DNA from: Lachnospiraceae bacterium
Lineage (GTDB): Bacteria > Bacillota > Clostridia > Lachnospirales > Lachnospiraceae
Length of the DNA stretch: 34,305 bases
Reading direction: 5' to 3'
Assembly: GCA_017550425.1 (NCBI GenBank)
Contig: JAFZPG010000025.1
Span: 1-34,305, forward strand
Made by a program: the position numbers and the translations under genes. Below are positions 8,320 to 17,684 of the stretch, in pieces. The notes beneath the pieces were generated by a model. That model worked only from the letters and a program-made list of their open reading frames with translations. It was not told the origin of the DNA and did not search any database. Every line of letters begins with the position of its first letter. Within the stretch, counting starts at the first letter, position 1.

Positions 8320-10020
8320 ATGAAGAATTGTGAAAAGTATGTACGACAGTATTTTTTGCCGCCGGTAGAGTGCATGGACTGGGTCCACAAGGACTACATC
8401 GCAAAAGCGCCCATCTGGTGCAGCGTCGATCTGCGTGACGGAAATCAGGCATTGATCGAGCCCATGAGCCTGGAAGAAAAACTCGAGTTCTTCGAACTTC
8501 TGGTAAAGGTCGGCTTTAAGGAGATCGAGGTAGGCTTCCCTGCCGCTTCCGACACCGAATATGCATTCATGCGCGCTCTCATCGAGCGGAACATGATCCC
8601 GGACGACGTTACCGTACAGGTACTTACGCAGGCCCGCGAACACATTATCCGTAAGACATTTGAGGCGGTCAAGGGTGCGCCCCACGCCGTCATCCACTTA
8701 TATAACTCGACTTCCGTCGCACAGCGCGAGCAGGTGTTCAAAAAGTCGAAGGAAGAGATCAAACAGCTGGCTGTCGACGGCGCCGAACTTTTGAATAAAC
8801 TCGCTGCCGAGACCGAGGGAGATTTCTCCTTTGAATACAGTCCCGAGTCCTTCCCGGGCACCGAGGTGGACTACGCGCTCGAGGTCTGCAACGCCGTTCT
8901 CGACGTGTGGAAGCCGACCCCGGACCGCAAGGCCATCATCAACATCCCTACGACCGTTGAGATCGCTCTGCCGCACATTTTCGCGAGCCAGGTGGAATTT
9001 ATCCATAAGAACCTGAAATACCGCGACAGCGTCGTTTTGAGCCTGCACCCGCACAATGACCGCGGCACCGGCATCTCGGACGCAGAGCTCGGCGTTCTGG
9101 CCGGCGCAGACCGCGTTGAGGGCACCCTCTTCGGCAACGGCGAGCGCACCGGTAACGTGGACATCGTTACATTGGCCCTGAACATGTACTCCCACGGCGT
9201 GGATCCTAAGTTGGATTTCTCTGACATCCCGGCCATTCGTTCCGTATATGAGCGCCTGACCCGCATGACGGTTCCGGACCGTGCGCCTTACGGCGGCAAT
9301 CTGGTCTTCACCGCATTTTCCGGTTCCCACCAGGATGCGATCGCGAAGGGCATGAAGAACCGCGAGGAGCATGACTGCGAGCACTGGACCGTACCGTATC
9401 TGCCTATCGATCCGGTGGACATCGGCCGCACCTATGAGGCAGACGTTATCCGCATCAACAGCCAGTCCGGTAAGGGCGGCGTCAACTACATTTTGAAGAA
9501 TTCCCACGGCGTTGTGGTTCCCGACCCGATGCGTGAGGAGGTCGGCTACCTGATGAAGGGCATCTCCGACCGCGCGCACGCCGAGCTTACGCCCGACCAG
9601 ATCTACGACGAATTCTGCGCGAACTACGCGAATAAGACCGACTGCTTCTCGATCAATGACTGCGAGTTTAAGCGTGTGTCCGGTCAGGCCGGCATCACCG
9701 CAGAGGTCAGCGTGACCGTAACGAAGGACGGCACGACATCGACCGTATCCGGCACCGGCAACGGCCGTCTGGACGCAGTTTCGAACGCTCTGAAGAAATT
9801 CTTCAACATCACCTATCTGCTGGAGACCTATGAGGAGCACGCGCTCTCGAAGGGTTCCTCCTCGCAGGCCATGGCGTATGTGGGTATCCGCACCGATAAC
9901 GGCGTGGTTTGGGGCGTAGGCATTGACCCGGATATCATCCGTGCGTCGATCAACGCACTCTGCTCCGCGATCAACCGTTCCATGGTGAAAAACTACGGTA
10001 TCAGCCGCAAAAACGCTTGA
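8320..10020 (+). CDS. leuA: 2-isopropylmalate synthase
   Basis: The product is 566 aa. The ATG at 8320 has GGAGG 5 nt upstream, and the family's usual start region (about 30 residues before the catalytic motif) agrees with it. The enzyme condenses acetyl-CoA with 2-oxoisovalerate, the first committed step of leucine synthesis. R39-D40-G41-N42-Q43 begins the DRE-TIM barrel, HPHN near 243-246 and [10 protein letters not shown] supply metal and substrate residues, and the C-terminal 130 residues form the leucine-binding regulatory domain. Length and the opening [18 protein letters not shown] match the longer type-2 LeuA (actinobacterial style). Control is expected at two levels: the upstream leucine T-box and feedback by leucine. 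No other leu or ilv genes follow. Confidence 0.95.
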   Translation: MKNCEKYVRQYFLPPVECMDWVHKDYIAKAPIWCSVDLRDGNQALIEPMSLEEKLEFFELLVKVGFKEIEVGFPAASDTEYAFMRALIERNMIPDDVTVQVLTQAREHIIRKTFEAVKGAPHAVIHLYNSTSVAQREQVFKKSKEEIKQLAVDGAELLNKLAAETEGDFSFEYSPESFPGTEVDYALEVCNAVLDVWKPTPDRKAIINIPTTVEIALPHIFASQVEFIHKNLKYRDSVVLSLHPHNDRGTGISDAELGVLAGADRVEGTLFGNGERTGNVDIVTLALNMYSHGVDPKLDFSDIPAIRSVYERLTRMTVPDRAPYGGNLVFTAFSGSHQDAIAKGMKNREEHDCEHWTVPYLPIDPVDIGRTYEADVIRINSQSGKGGVNYILKNSHGVVVPDPMREEVGYLMKGISDRAHAELTPDQIYDEFCANYANKTDCFSINDCEFKRVSGQAGITAEVSVTVTKDGTTSTVSGTGNGRLDAVSNALKKFFNITYLLETYEEHALSKGSSSQAMAYVGIRTDNGVVWGVGIDPDIIRASINALCSAINRSMVKNYGISRKNA

Positions 10021-10036
10021 AAATAAAGGATTTGCA

Positions 10037-10065
10037 TTGCACGCAGGACGATAATGTGCTATAGT
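10037..10065 (+). promoter_or_regulatory. Promoter of iorAB
   Basis: A -35 TTGCAC (10037-10042), a 17-nt spacer and a -10 TATAGT (10060-10065) lie just after leuA. Transcription would start near 10072, leaving a leader of about 100 nt before iorA with a small hairpin (GTCAGG/CCTGAC). Confidence 0.65.
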
Positions 10066-10126
10066 TATAGAATGATGTCAGGATTTCCCTGACGCGATCT
10101 ACAACACACGCGTCCTGCGTGCTTTT
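10039..10126 (+). terminator. Possible leuA terminator with long loop, overlapping the iorAB promoter
   Basis: GCACGCAGGACG (10039-10050) and CGTCCTGCGTGC (10111-10122) are perfect 12-nt inverted repeats followed by TTTT. Only transcripts coming through from leuA contain both arms, because the left arm lies within the downstream promoter. The 60-nt loop makes this a weaker terminator prediction. Confidence 0.45.
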
Positions 10127-10172
10127 GCATGTCCGGGCGTGATGTCATAACACGATTGAAGAGGTTCTTTCT

Positions 10173-11912
10173 ATGTCTGAACAGAAAATCATGTTGGGCA
10201 ATGAGGCCATTGCCCGCGGTGCGTACGAAGCCGGTGTGAAGGTTTCCGCTGCGTATCCCGGTACCCCGAGTACCGAAATCAGTGAGAATATCGTTAAGTA
10301 TCCCGAGATCTACTGCGAGTGGTCGCCGAACGAGAAGGTTGCGACCGAGGTAGCCATCGGCGCCGCCATCAGCGGTGTCCGTGCCATGGCTTCCATGAAG
10401 CATGTCGGGGTCAATGTTGCCTCCGACCCGCTCTACACCATCGCCTACGGCGGTGTGAACGGCGGTCTGGTCTTAGTCGCGGCCGATGATCCGGGTCTGT
10501 ACAGCTCGCAGAACGAGCAGGACAGCCGCATGGTCGCGCGTGCCGCGATGGTGCCCGTGCTGGAGCCGTCGGACAGCCAGGAAGCAAAGGATTTTACCAA
10601 ACTTGCTTTCGAACTCTCCGAGAAATACGACACCCCGATGATGCTCCGCACCACCACACGTATTGCGCATTCGCAGGGTATCGTTACCCTGGAGCCGCGT
10701 GTAGAGGTCGAGGATAAGCCCTACAGCCGGAACCCGGCGAAATTCGTCATGATGCCCGGCAACGCAAAGGGACGTCATGTGTTTGTGGAGCAGCGTCTGA
10801 AGAAGATGGCGGAAGATGCATGCACATTACCCGTAAACCGCGTGGAGATGCGCGACACGAAGATCGGCGTCATCACGAGCGGTATCCCCTATCAGTATGT
10901 CCGCGAAGCACTGCCCGATGCCAGCGTTTTGAAACTGGGCCTGGTACACCCGCTGCCCCGGAAACTGATCGAAGAGTTCGCCGCGAAAGTAGATACACTT
11001 TATGTCATCGAGGAGCTGGAGCCTGTCATCGAAGAACAGGTTAAATCCTGGGGCATCAAGGCCATCGGTAAGGAGATTCTGACCGTACAGGGCGAATACA
11101 GCGCGAACATGCTTCGCAAAGCCATCCTGCACGAGGAACTCGATATCGAGGAGCCCGCTGCCGTTCCGGCGCGTCCGCCCATCCTGTGTCCGGGCTGCCC
11201 GCACCGCAGCGTATTCTCCGTTATGAATAAACTCGGCATTCACGCCGCCGGTGATATCGGCTGCTACACCCTCGGCGCAGTCGCTCCGCTGAACGTCATC
11301 GACACGACCGTCTGCATGGGCTCTTCCATCAGCACCCTGCACGGCATGGAGAAGGCAAAAGGCCGCGACTATATCCGCAATTGGGTCGCAATGATCGGTG
11401 ACTCGACCTTTATGCACACCGGAATCAACTCTTTGATGAACATGGTCTACAACCAGTCGAACGGAACCGTTATCATCATGGATAACTCCACGACCGGTAT
11501 GACAGGCCACCAGGACCACGCCGCGACCGGTAAGACCCTGATGGGTCAGGAAGTTCCGGCCATCAGCATTTACCATATGTGTAAGGCCATGGGCATCGAG
11601 CATGTCGTTGAGGTCAATGCGTTCGACATCCAGACGCTCGAGAAGGTCGTTAAGGAAGAAGTCAACCGCGACGGCGTTTCCGTCATCATCACGAAGTCCC
11701 CTTGTGTTCTGCTGAAGACCACGAAAACTACACATAAACTCATCGTTCACTCTGACAAATGTAAGAAGTGCGGCCTGTGCCTGAAGCCCGGCTGCCCCGC
11801 TCTCACGAAGGCAGAGGATGGTACCGTGAAAGCAGACCCGACCATGTGCAACGGCTGCGGACTGTGCGCAAAGCGTTGTCCGTTCGGAGCACTCGAGCAG
11901 GTCGAGATCTAA
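10173..11912 (+). CDS. iorA: Indolepyruvate ferredoxin oxidoreductase, alpha subunit
   Basis: The product is 579 aa; the ATG at 10173 has AGAGG about 8 nt upstream. It is the large subunit of the anaerobic 2-oxoacid oxidoreductase that converts aryl pyruvates (indolepyruvate, phenylpyruvate) to acyl-CoA with ferredoxin, using thiamine diphosphate. Visible parts are the N-terminal pyrimidine-binding region (GNEAIARGAYEAGVKVSAAYPGTPSTE), the ThDP-binding region after CPGCPHRS with GDSTFMHTGINSL and MDNSTTGMTGHQ, and a C-terminal ferredoxin domain. That domain has two 4Fe-4S motifs, CKKCGLCLKPGCP and CNGCGLCAKRCP. Length is close to normal for IorA. The beta subunit follows 12 nt later. Confidence 0.96.
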   Translation: MSEQKIMLGNEAIARGAYEAGVKVSAAYPGTPSTEISENIVKYPEIYCEWSPNEKVATEVAIGAAISGVRAMASMKHVGVNVASDPLYTIAYGGVNGGLVLVAADDPGLYSSQNEQDSRMVARAAMVPVLEPSDSQEAKDFTKLAFELSEKYDTPMMLRTTTRIAHSQGIVTLEPRVEVEDKPYSRNPAKFVMMPGNAKGRHVFVEQRLKKMAEDACTLPVNRVEMRDTKIGVITSGIPYQYVREALPDASVLKLGLVHPLPRKLIEEFAAKVDTLYVIEELEPVIEEQVKSWGIKAIGKEILTVQGEYSANMLRKAILHEELDIEEPAAVPARPPILCPGCPHRSVFSVMNKLGIHAAGDIGCYTLGAVAPLNVIDTTVCMGSSISTLHGMEKAKGRDYIRNWVAMIGDSTFMHTGINSLMNMVYNQSNGTVIIMDNSTTGMTGHQDHAATGKTLMGQEVPAISIYHMCKAMGIEHVVEVNAFDIQTLEKVVKEEVNRDGVSVIITKSPCVLLKTTKTTHKLIVHSDKCKKCGLCLKPGCPALTKAEDGTVKADPTMCNGCGLCAKRCPFGALEQVEI

Positions 11913-11924
11913 GGAGGCTGAAAC

Positions 11925-12506
11925 ATGACTAATCAGGAAACGAAAAATATCATGATCGTCGGTGTCGGCGGTCAGGGAACGCTTCTCACCAGCCGTATTC
12001 TCGGCGGTATCACTCTGGACGCGGGCTATGACGTAAAGCTCTCCGAGGTTCACGGCATGGCGCAGCGCGGCGGCAGTGTCGTAACCTATGTCCGTTACGG
12101 TAAGGAAGTTGCCGAGCCCATCGTAGAGGAAGGTCAGGCCGATGTTCTCATCGCTTTTGAGCGTCTGGAGGCTCTTCGCTACGCACACTTTTTGAAGAAG
12201 GACGGCGTGCTGATCGTCAACGACCAGCGCATTGACCCGATCACGGTCGTGACGGGCGCCGCGCAGTATCCGGCAGACATTCTGGATACGCTCCGTAAAA
12301 AATACAAAGTTCTTTCGGCCGATGCGGCTGCGGAAGCCATGAAGCTCGGAAATCCCCGGGTCTTCAACACGATCATCATCGGAATGGCGGCATCGCACAT
12401 GGACTTCGCAAAAGAAGCATGGATGAAAGTTATCGAGAAGACCGTACCCCCGAAGACGGTTGCCATTAACCTGGCGGCGTTCGAGGTCGGCTACAACCTT
12501 AAATAA
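11925..12506 (+). CDS. iorB: Indolepyruvate ferredoxin oxidoreductase, beta subunit
   Basis: The product is 193 aa, with AAGGAGG 8 nt before the ATG at 11925. It is the gamma/beta-type domain that completes the active 2-oxoacid oxidoreductase with IorA, in the cytoplasm. It has the expected opening IMIVGVGGQGTLLTSRILGG, the conserved VKLSEVHGMAQRGGSVVTYVR segment, and a full-length C-terminal part. The 12-nt gap after iorA shows the two are one operon. The gene is followed by an intrinsic terminator that forms the left tip of a giant palindrome. Confidence 0.95.
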   Translation: MTNQETKNIMIVGVGGQGTLLTSRILGGITLDAGYDVKLSEVHGMAQRGGSVVTYVRYGKEVAEPIVEEGQADVLIAFERLEALRYAHFLKKDGVLIVNDQRIDPITVVTGAAQYPADILDTLRKKYKVLSADAAAEAMKLGNPRVFNTIIIGMAASHMDFAKEAWMKVIEKTVPPKTVAINLAAFEVGYNLK

Positions 12507-12512
12507 ACACAA

Positions 12513-12551
12513 AACCGGAGGTGCCGCTTTTTGACACCCCCGGTTATTTTT
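12513..12551 (+). terminator. Intrinsic terminator of iorAB
   Basis: AACCGGAGGTG (12513-12523) pairs with CACCCCCGGTT (12535-12545) with one mismatch, followed by ATTTTT. It starts 7 nt after the iorB stop. Confidence 0.75.
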
Positions 12552-12853
12552 CGAGCTTCAGTATTTCTGTGTGTCCCTTATATTCTGCGCCCGCTACGAG
12601 CAGTTCACTGCGCTGTGAAAAACAATCCTCTCTTTCAACGAAGTCTTGCGGGCTCCGCATCGATGTCGGGCGTTTTCTTGATAGCGTCAGCTACCGCTTG
12701 ACGCGAAAACGCCCTCGGCGATGCGCAAAAACCGATCTCGGAGATCCGGTTTTTGACCCTGATTCTTCGTTTCATTCGAGGTGTTTTTCTACAGCTCGAT
12801 CAATGCCCGTAGCGGGTGCAGAATATAGCCGGACGTTTACAAAATGCTGAAGC

Positions 12854-12902
12854 AAAAAATAAAGAACCGGGGGCGTCACTATAGAGTGGCACCTCCGGTT
12901 TT
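12854..12902 (-). terminator. Terminator facing the NT5C-like gene (right tip of the palindrome)
   Basis: Read on the minus strand, AACCGGAGGTGCC pairs with GACGCCCCCGGTT and is followed by CTTTATTTTTT. It lies about 125 nt beyond the stop of the minus-strand phosphatase gene and is a near copy, inverted, of the iorAB terminator. Confidence 0.65.
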
Positions 12903-13026
12903 ATGGTCTCTAATAAAATGTAGCCTCCCTCGAACTTGCTGTGGGGAGGGCAATCGTCTTCTTGGCGAAGAGGGCAAGAAAAGAAGCAAGGTAGTTAAGT
13001 GTTATTGATGGAACGAAGTCGGATGT

Positions 13027-13638
13027 TTAGTTAGTTTTCTTCTCCCCTACCAGGGTTTGGATGGTATCCCAGTCGGGGCAGCGGTGGTAGTTTTTGTTGG
13101 GGAGGGTGTGTTCTTGGTTCCAGGGGCGGTCGAACACGAGCACTTTGAGGTCGGGAAGGTGTTCGAAGAAGCGGAACGCGAGGGGCGAGTCTTCGACGGC
13201 GTAGTCGAAGTGCATCTTGTAGTAGTCTTCCAGTTCGAGGTTGAAGTCGGTCTTTTTGATGAAGGAGTCGCGGTTATACTTATTGAGGAAGTACAGGGGG
13301 GCGCGCTCCAGGCCATGCTCGTCGAGCCATCTGCGGGAGGGCTCGAAGGAGCTGAACGGACGTCCGGTGATGATGAAGACTGCGTGGCCCTGATCGATCC
13401 ACTCGTTCAGCACCCGGGACGCTCCCGGGGTCTCCGCGTACGAAAGCAAGACCTCCGGTTTGTGGCCTTCGGCCATCATCTGCTCGTACTGGCTGTCCGT
13501 AAGTTCAAAGGAGGCCTGCAACTGGAAAAAGCGCACCTTCTCATAGGGCACGTCCTTCCCGAACATGCGCATTGCTATCTCGGAAAATGCTCTGGCGGTC
13601 TCGCACAGGCAGTCGTCAAAATCCACGTAGATCTTCAT
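13027..13638 (-). CDS. HAD-superfamily 5'-nucleotidase, NT5C-like
   Basis: The product is 203 aa; the ATG at 13638 follows AAGGAGG. HAD motifs are in order: motif I VDFDDCLCET (nucleophile D6, acid/base D8), motif II IITGRP, a Lys in the KKTDF region for motif III, and motif IV VEDSPLAFRF with acidic residues. The arrangement and length suit the 5'(3')-deoxyribonucleotidase (NT5C) family, which removes phosphate from (deoxy)nucleoside monophosphates, but HAD substrate prediction by eye is weak. It is 90 nt downstream of the CofE-like gene, separated by a terminator, so it may be fed by read-through; I did not find a convincing own promoter. Confidence 0.85.
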   Translation of the reverse strand: MKIYVDFDDCLCETARAFSEIAMRMFGKDVPYEKVRFFQLQASFELTDSQYEQMMAEGHKPEVLLSYAETPGASRVLNEWIDQGHAVFIITGRPFSSFEPSRRWLDEHGLERAPLYFLNKYNRDSFIKKTDFNLELEDYYKMHFDYAVEDSPLAFRFFEHLPDLKVLVFDRPWNQEHTLPNKNYHRCPDWDTIQTLVGEKKTN

Positions 13639-13664
13639 TTCGTCCTCCTTCGCATTTCGGTTTC

Positions 13665-13700
13665 AAAAATGGGCTGTCAGATGTTGACAGCCCATTTTTT
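13665..13700 (-). terminator. Intrinsic terminator of the CofE-like gene
   Basis: A near-perfect inverted repeat (AAAAATGGGCTGTCA, 5-nt loop, TGACAGCCCATTTTT) lies between the two minus-strand genes. On the minus strand it ends in a T-run. Confidence 0.85.
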
Positions 13701-13728
13701 CCCGGTCTGCTCTCGCAAACCTGTTTTA

Positions 13729-14922
13729 TTACTCGTTCGTGTAGTTATCAAAATAGCCCTGGATCAGGATGATCGGCGTACCCTTGTCGCCGGAACCGGA
13801 GGTCAGGTCACACAGAGAACCAATCAGATCGGTGAGCTGACGAGGCGTGGTTCCCTGGGATGCCATATTACCCTTCAGGTCGCCGTTCTTCGCCTTGATG
13901 CTCTTCGAGATCGCCTCACGCAGAGCATCGCCCGACAGGTTCGCGAAATCATTGTCCGCCAGATACTTAAGCTTCAGCTCGTTCGGAGTTCCGATGAGTC
14001 CGTCGGTAAATGCCGGAGAAACGACCGGATCTGCGAGCTCCCAGATCTTACCCTGGGGATCCTTAAACGCACCGTCGCCATAAACCATAACTTCAACGTG
14101 CTTACCGGTCGCCTTCAGGATCTGTGCCTGGATGTCGAGAACCAGCTGCTTGCACTCTCTCGGGAAGAGCTTGATCTTCGACTCGGTGGACTTGTTGGAG
14201 CCGAGCAGGCCGTAGCGCTCGTTGTAGCCGCTGCCATTGATCGGTGCGGTGCAGATGTCGTCCAGACCGCAAACTACCTTCGCGCCCGCTTCCTTCAGGA
14301 TGCGCTTCGTGCGCTTACGTGTATGAATATCACAAGTCAGAACACGGTCGGTGTACTCGAGGATCGTCTTTGCATGGTTTGCGAAGATGATCTCGACCTC
14401 AGCGCCTGCCTCGGTAATGATGTCGGAATAATACTGAACGTAGTCAACGCCGGTGAACTCGTGCTTATTCTCGCCGAACAGTTCACGATAACGCTCCAGC
14501 GTCAGAACGTCGGAATACGGGTTGATGCCCGCCTCATCCAGCTGATCCATGGTGATGAGCGCATTGCCCACCTCATCGGAAGGATAACTGAGCATCAGAA
14601 CGACCTTCTTGCAACCCATAGCGATACCCTTCAGGTTGATCGCGAAACGGTTACGCGACAGGATCGGGAAGATCACGCCTACGGTGCCGCCGCCGAGCTT
14701 CGCGCGAACATCGTCCGCGATGTCGTCTACAGTCACGTAGTTGCCCTGAGAACGAGCCACGATGGACTCGGTCAATGCGATAACGTCACGGTCACGCAGT
14801 TCGAAGCCTTCGCTCTTCGCAGCCTCGAGAACGCTCTCAACCGTAATATCGACCAAATTATCACCTTCGCGGATGATAGGCCCGCGAATACCTCTGGAAA
14901 CTGTGCCAACACGTCTTTCCAT
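13729..14922 (-). CDS. Coenzyme F420-0:L-glutamate ligase-like protein
   Basis: The product is 397 aa from the ATG at 14922, with GAGGTGG just upstream; a GTG three codons earlier is a possible alternative. The opening VGTVSRGIRGPIIREGDNLVDITVESV, the DVIALTESIVARSQG segment and the later LLGSNKSTESKIKLFPREC fit the F420-ligase (CofE/FbiB) family. In archaea and actinobacteria this family adds glutamate to F420-0. Clostridia generally lack F420 and no other cof or fbi genes are present, so the true substrate is probably different and unknown. It has its own strong promoter (15019-15047) and terminator, so it is monocistronic or nearly so. Family assignment is good; reaction is uncertain. Confidence 0.8.
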   Translation of the reverse strand: MERRVGTVSRGIRGPIIREGDNLVDITVESVLEAAKSEGFELRDRDVIALTESIVARSQGNYVTVDDIADDVRAKLGGGTVGVIFPILSRNRFAINLKGIAMGCKKVVLMLSYPSDEVGNALITMDQLDEAGINPYSDVLTLERYRELFGENKHEFTGVDYVQYYSDIITEAGAEVEIIFANHAKTILEYTDRVLTCDIHTRKRTKRILKEAGAKVVCGLDDICTAPINGSGYNERYGLLGSNKSTESKIKLFPRECKQLVLDIQAQILKATGKHVEVMVYGDGAFKDPQGKIWELADPVVSPAFTDGLIGTPNELKLKYLADNDFANLSGDALREAISKSIKAKNGDLKGNMASQGTTPRQLTDLIGSLCDLTSGSGDKGTPIILIQGYFDNYTNE

Positions 14923-15018
14923 TCTAACCACCTCTCTCCGGCATCCCTGCCGTCTCTCTATTATCGGTTTTTTTCTCTCATATATCGTGTCTGCTGATAA
15001 TTAGACAGCGCCTTATAC

Positions 15019-15047
15019 ATTATACATACAGGGCGCTGAATATGCAA
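15019..15047 (-). promoter_or_regulatory. Promoter of the CofE-like gene
   Basis: On the minus strand a -35 TTGCAT (15047-15042), 17-nt spacer and perfect -10 TATAAT (15024-15019). It begins within a few bases of the end of the ABC-transporter gene. A CAGCGCC/GGCGCTG inverted repeat (about 15005-15038) overlaps it and may help end the upstream operon. Confidence 0.75.
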
Positions 15048-15050
15048 GTA

Positions 15051-17684
15051 TTATTTCTCGTTTCGGCGAATGATCTCGATCGGCGTCAGACGCTCTGTAT
15101 TCCGAATCGGTATCCACGAGGCCAAAATGCAAACCGCAAACGTTGCCAGGATCAAAATGGTTGTTGACAAATGATTCCAAGTGATTATATTGTAGAAGCG
15201 TTCCGTAAGTTTCGCCTGATATAATCCGTTGACGTACTTCATGAAGATCAGAGAAAGGATCAGGGATAATATGACCGAAACCCAGTATACGACGAAAGAC
15301 TCTATAACAAAGATCACGGATACATCGCGTTTCGTTACACCGAGGGCCCGCAGGATCCCGATGTTTTTGCTGTTGCCGCGGATCGAAGCTCCGATATAAC
15401 TGATCATATTCAAGATCGTAACCAGGCAGACCGCAGCGAGAATGATCCATAACACAGGAAGAATCTCCGTCACCATAGCCTTAAAATCATAAATCTGATA
15501 AGCAGCCGGTTCGTCAAAGAGAAACTCTTTTTCCGCGGCATGGTACACTAGATCCTCGTAATCCTCTAGCGTGCCGCAGTTAAACAAATATGCATCAAAA
15601 TAGTAATCCTCGACATACCGGCTTCGGATCTCTTTGTATACATCATCCGAGATCAGATAGTCTGCATATATCGGGGCATCGTCCGAAACAATACCGACGA
15701 CCTCGACTCCCTCCGGGAAAAACTCAGCCATGTTCAGGCGGTCCGACAGGCACTCGTTATATTTTTCCGCGTGAATATCGATAAAATCATAGTGAACTCC
15801 ATCATCTCCCCATCGTTTTTCGACTTCATATCTTTCAGCCATATAAGCCGACAGGAGCACTTCGTTTCTTTTTTCGGGCATTCGTCCCTTAAGCAAACTG
15901 CCTGGTTCCAATAGTGAAATGCCTCCGAATGTACTGCGGCTCTCACTGCTTTCTACATAAGAATTCGGGTATTCGCTTACAACAAACAGGGACATGGGAA
16001 GCGACAAACGATTTGCAGCGTTTTTGTATGCGATAAATGCCTCTTTTCGCATCAACGCAACGGCATATCGGTAACGCAGGAAATGATCGATATAATCACT
16101 TCCGCCCTCATAGCGGAGCTTCTTGATCAATTCATATTCAACGTAATCCGTAGCTATGATGCCGGACACGTCCGCCTTTCCGAACGGAGTTTCGATCCGG
16201 TCTCCAACCGAAACATTCAAAACATGTGCCAAATAATCTGTGATCACGATCTCTTCATTCGTTTCCGGTTCATGACCCTCAGAGACGAGAAATGCCCCGC
16301 GGTTATCCTCTGAAAACGCGATCATGGTTACATCGGGAGTACCGGTATAGTTTTCCTCTTCCATGTCACCAAACAAAGCCTGCGACATGAGAACGGGGAT
16401 CATGGTTTTTCCTATATCCTCCGACAGATGCTTTGTGCTTTCCAAATACACCGGACCGGAACGAAGCGAATAGGAATGAGAACGATACAACATATCCGTA
16501 TAGTTTCGCTCCACCGTTCCTGTCAGGTTTTCGGGGCTGTATCGATTAAAATACTCGGTCAATACTTTCCTATCGTCATAGTGCGTAATGAAGACCGCCG
16601 CCGTCAGTAGGAACAGAGTAACTGCCATCAAGGCAATCGAGACAGCCAGACGCACTTTGTTTTTCTTCATGAACAAGCCGGAAAAACGCAGTTTATCCCG
16701 CAGCGTCAGTTTTTCGGCGAATACTTCGCCTCGAGGCGGTAGAATATCATTCTTTTCGGAAGTAATATGTGCCGTAGGAATAATGCTTTCTTCGGATCTA
16801 CCATGCTCGTTCTTCCCGAAAACGGCATTGACCGTGATTCCAGCCTCTCTCAGTCCCGGAGTCAGCAGAACTCTTTGGGCCAGTTCTACTGCTTCCTCCG
16901 CAGAGATCCTCTTATGGTCCTCTGATGCTCCTTCGGTCATGACCACAACGTCATATAATCCGGATTCGCCCCCATCGTTTTCACGAGCCTGCACGATCTG
17001 TCCGTCGCGAATATTCAGCACGCAGTCTCCATAACGCTGCGCTGAAGCTGCGTCATGTGTCACGATGATCACGAGGCGTTCCTCAGAGATCTTCTTCAGG
17101 AGATCCAGCACGACAGCACCCGTCTTTGCGTCCAGGTTTCCCGTCGGTTCATCAGCCAGAAGGATCTTAGGATTTTTGATCAGAGCACGGGCGATCGCGA
17201 TCCTCTGTCGTTCACCTCCCGACAACTGCGATACGATCCGGTTCTCATAGTCTTTCAGGTCTATGTATTCCAGCATTTTCGAAATGCGTTCACGCACGTC
17301 TTCCTTTGACTTTCCTTCCCAGTTCTGGATCTTCAGAGCCACCTCGATGTTCTGGGATACCGTCAGTTCGGGGATCAGGTTGTAACTCTGGAATATTATG
17401 CCGATATCGGTATTTCGCAGCGCATCCAGTTCTCTCTCCGACATCTCTTTGAGATTCCTTTCGCCAACGATCACCTCACCGCCGTCAAACGAATCCAGGC
17501 CACTCATCGCATTCAACAGACTGGTCTTTCCGCAACCGCTTTTTCCCAGAATAAAGAACATCCCCTTTTCAGGGAACGAAAAGGAAACCCCGGCTACCGC
17601 CGGGATCTCCTGGTCTTTCAGTTTGTAGGTTTTAACTAAATCTTTAATGGATAACATAGCAAATCCCTGGTTTTCTAGATTCAT
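15051..17684 (-). CDS. MacB-like ABC transporter, ATPase-permease fusion
   Basis: The product is 877 aa. The ATG at 17684 overlaps the stop of the preceding gene (ATGA) and has AAGG 7 nt upstream. Residues 10-235 are a complete ATPase: Walker A GKSGCGKT (47-54), Q99, signature [15 protein letters not shown] (154-168), Walker B ILLADEP (D178, E179) and a His in [10 protein letters not shown] helix near 350-372 begins the permease. A large extracytoplasmic domain follows, then an FtsX-type block of three helices near the C-terminus ([17 protein letters not shown] onward), ending [12 protein letters not shown]. MacB-type pumps drive extracytoplasmic work or efflux of peptides and toxins rather than import. 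Its partners are the two upstream genes. The substrate is unknown. Confidence 0.92.
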   Translation of the reverse strand: MNLENQGFAMLSIKDLVKTYKLKDQEIPAVAGVSFSFPEKGMFFILGKSGCGKTSLLNAMSGLDSFDGGEVIVGERNLKEMSERELDALRNTDIGIIFQSYNLIPELTVSQNIEVALKIQNWEGKSKEDVRERISKMLEYIDLKDYENRIVSQLSGGERQRIAIARALIKNPKILLADEPTGNLDAKTGAVVLDLLKKISEERLVIIVTHDAASAQRYGDCVLNIRDGQIVQARENDGGESGLYDVVVMTEGASEDHKRISAEEAVELAQRVLLTPGLREAGITVNAVFGKNEHGRSEESIIPTAHITSEKNDILPPRGEVFAEKLTLRDKLRFSGLFMKKNKVRLAVSIALMAVTLFLLTAAVFITHYDDRKVLTEYFNRYSPENLTGTVERNYTDMLYRSHSYSLRSGPVYLESTKHLSEDIGKTMIPVLMSQALFGDMEEENYTGTPDVTMIAFSEDNRGAFLVSEGHEPETNEEIVITDYLAHVLNVSVGDRIETPFGKADVSGIIATDYVEYELIKKLRYEGGSDYIDHFLRYRYAVALMRKEAFIAYKNAANRLSLPMSLFVVSEYPNSYVESSESRSTFGGISLLEPGSLLKGRMPEKRNEVLLSAYMAERYEVEKRWGDDGVHYDFIDIHAEKYNECLSDRLNMAEFFPEGVEVVGIVSDDAPIYADYLISDDVYKEIRSRYVEDYYFDAYLFNCGTLEDYEDLVYHAAEKEFLFDEPAAYQIYDFKAMVTEILPVLWIILAAVCLVTILNMISYIGASIRGNSKNIGILRALGVTKRDVSVIFVIESFVVYWVSVILSLILSLIFMKYVNGLYQAKLTERFYNIITWNHLSTTILILATFAVCILASWIPIRNTERLTPIEIIRRNEK

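Larger units (their letters stand above)
12511..12904. repeat. Giant imperfect palindrome (about 390 nt) between convergent genes
   Basis: The left half matches the reverse complement of the right half in successive blocks. The tips are AAAACCGGAGGTGCC at 12511-12525 and its complement at 12888-12902. Next come GCTTCAG/CTGAAGC, then TATATTCTGC with CCCGCTACG, then AAAAACA, then AACGAAG, then GCATCG, then GGGCGTTTTC and GAAAACGCCC around a centre near 12690. The right arm has one extra hairpin (about 12726-12755, AAAAACCG/CGGTTTTT) absent from the left. No credible protein is encoded. From 12905 to 13026 I see only a CCTCCC/GGGAGG hairpin. It may be a MITE-like element, an inverted duplication of a terminator region, or a long structured RNA. 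Confidence 0.75.

Noticed and set aside
10827-12512. 561-codon open frame on the minus strand opposite iorA and iorB
   Set aside because: It is antisense to two unmistakable enzyme subunits and has no motif of its own.
12521-12850. 109-codon frame within the giant palindrome
   Set aside because: It spans both arms of an inverted repeat, lacks a ribosome binding site, and has no recognisable feature.
13057-14997. 646-codon open frame on the plus strand across the NT5C-like and CofE-like genes
   Set aside because: It is antisense to two well-supported genes and runs through their intergenic terminator; composition is shadow-like.
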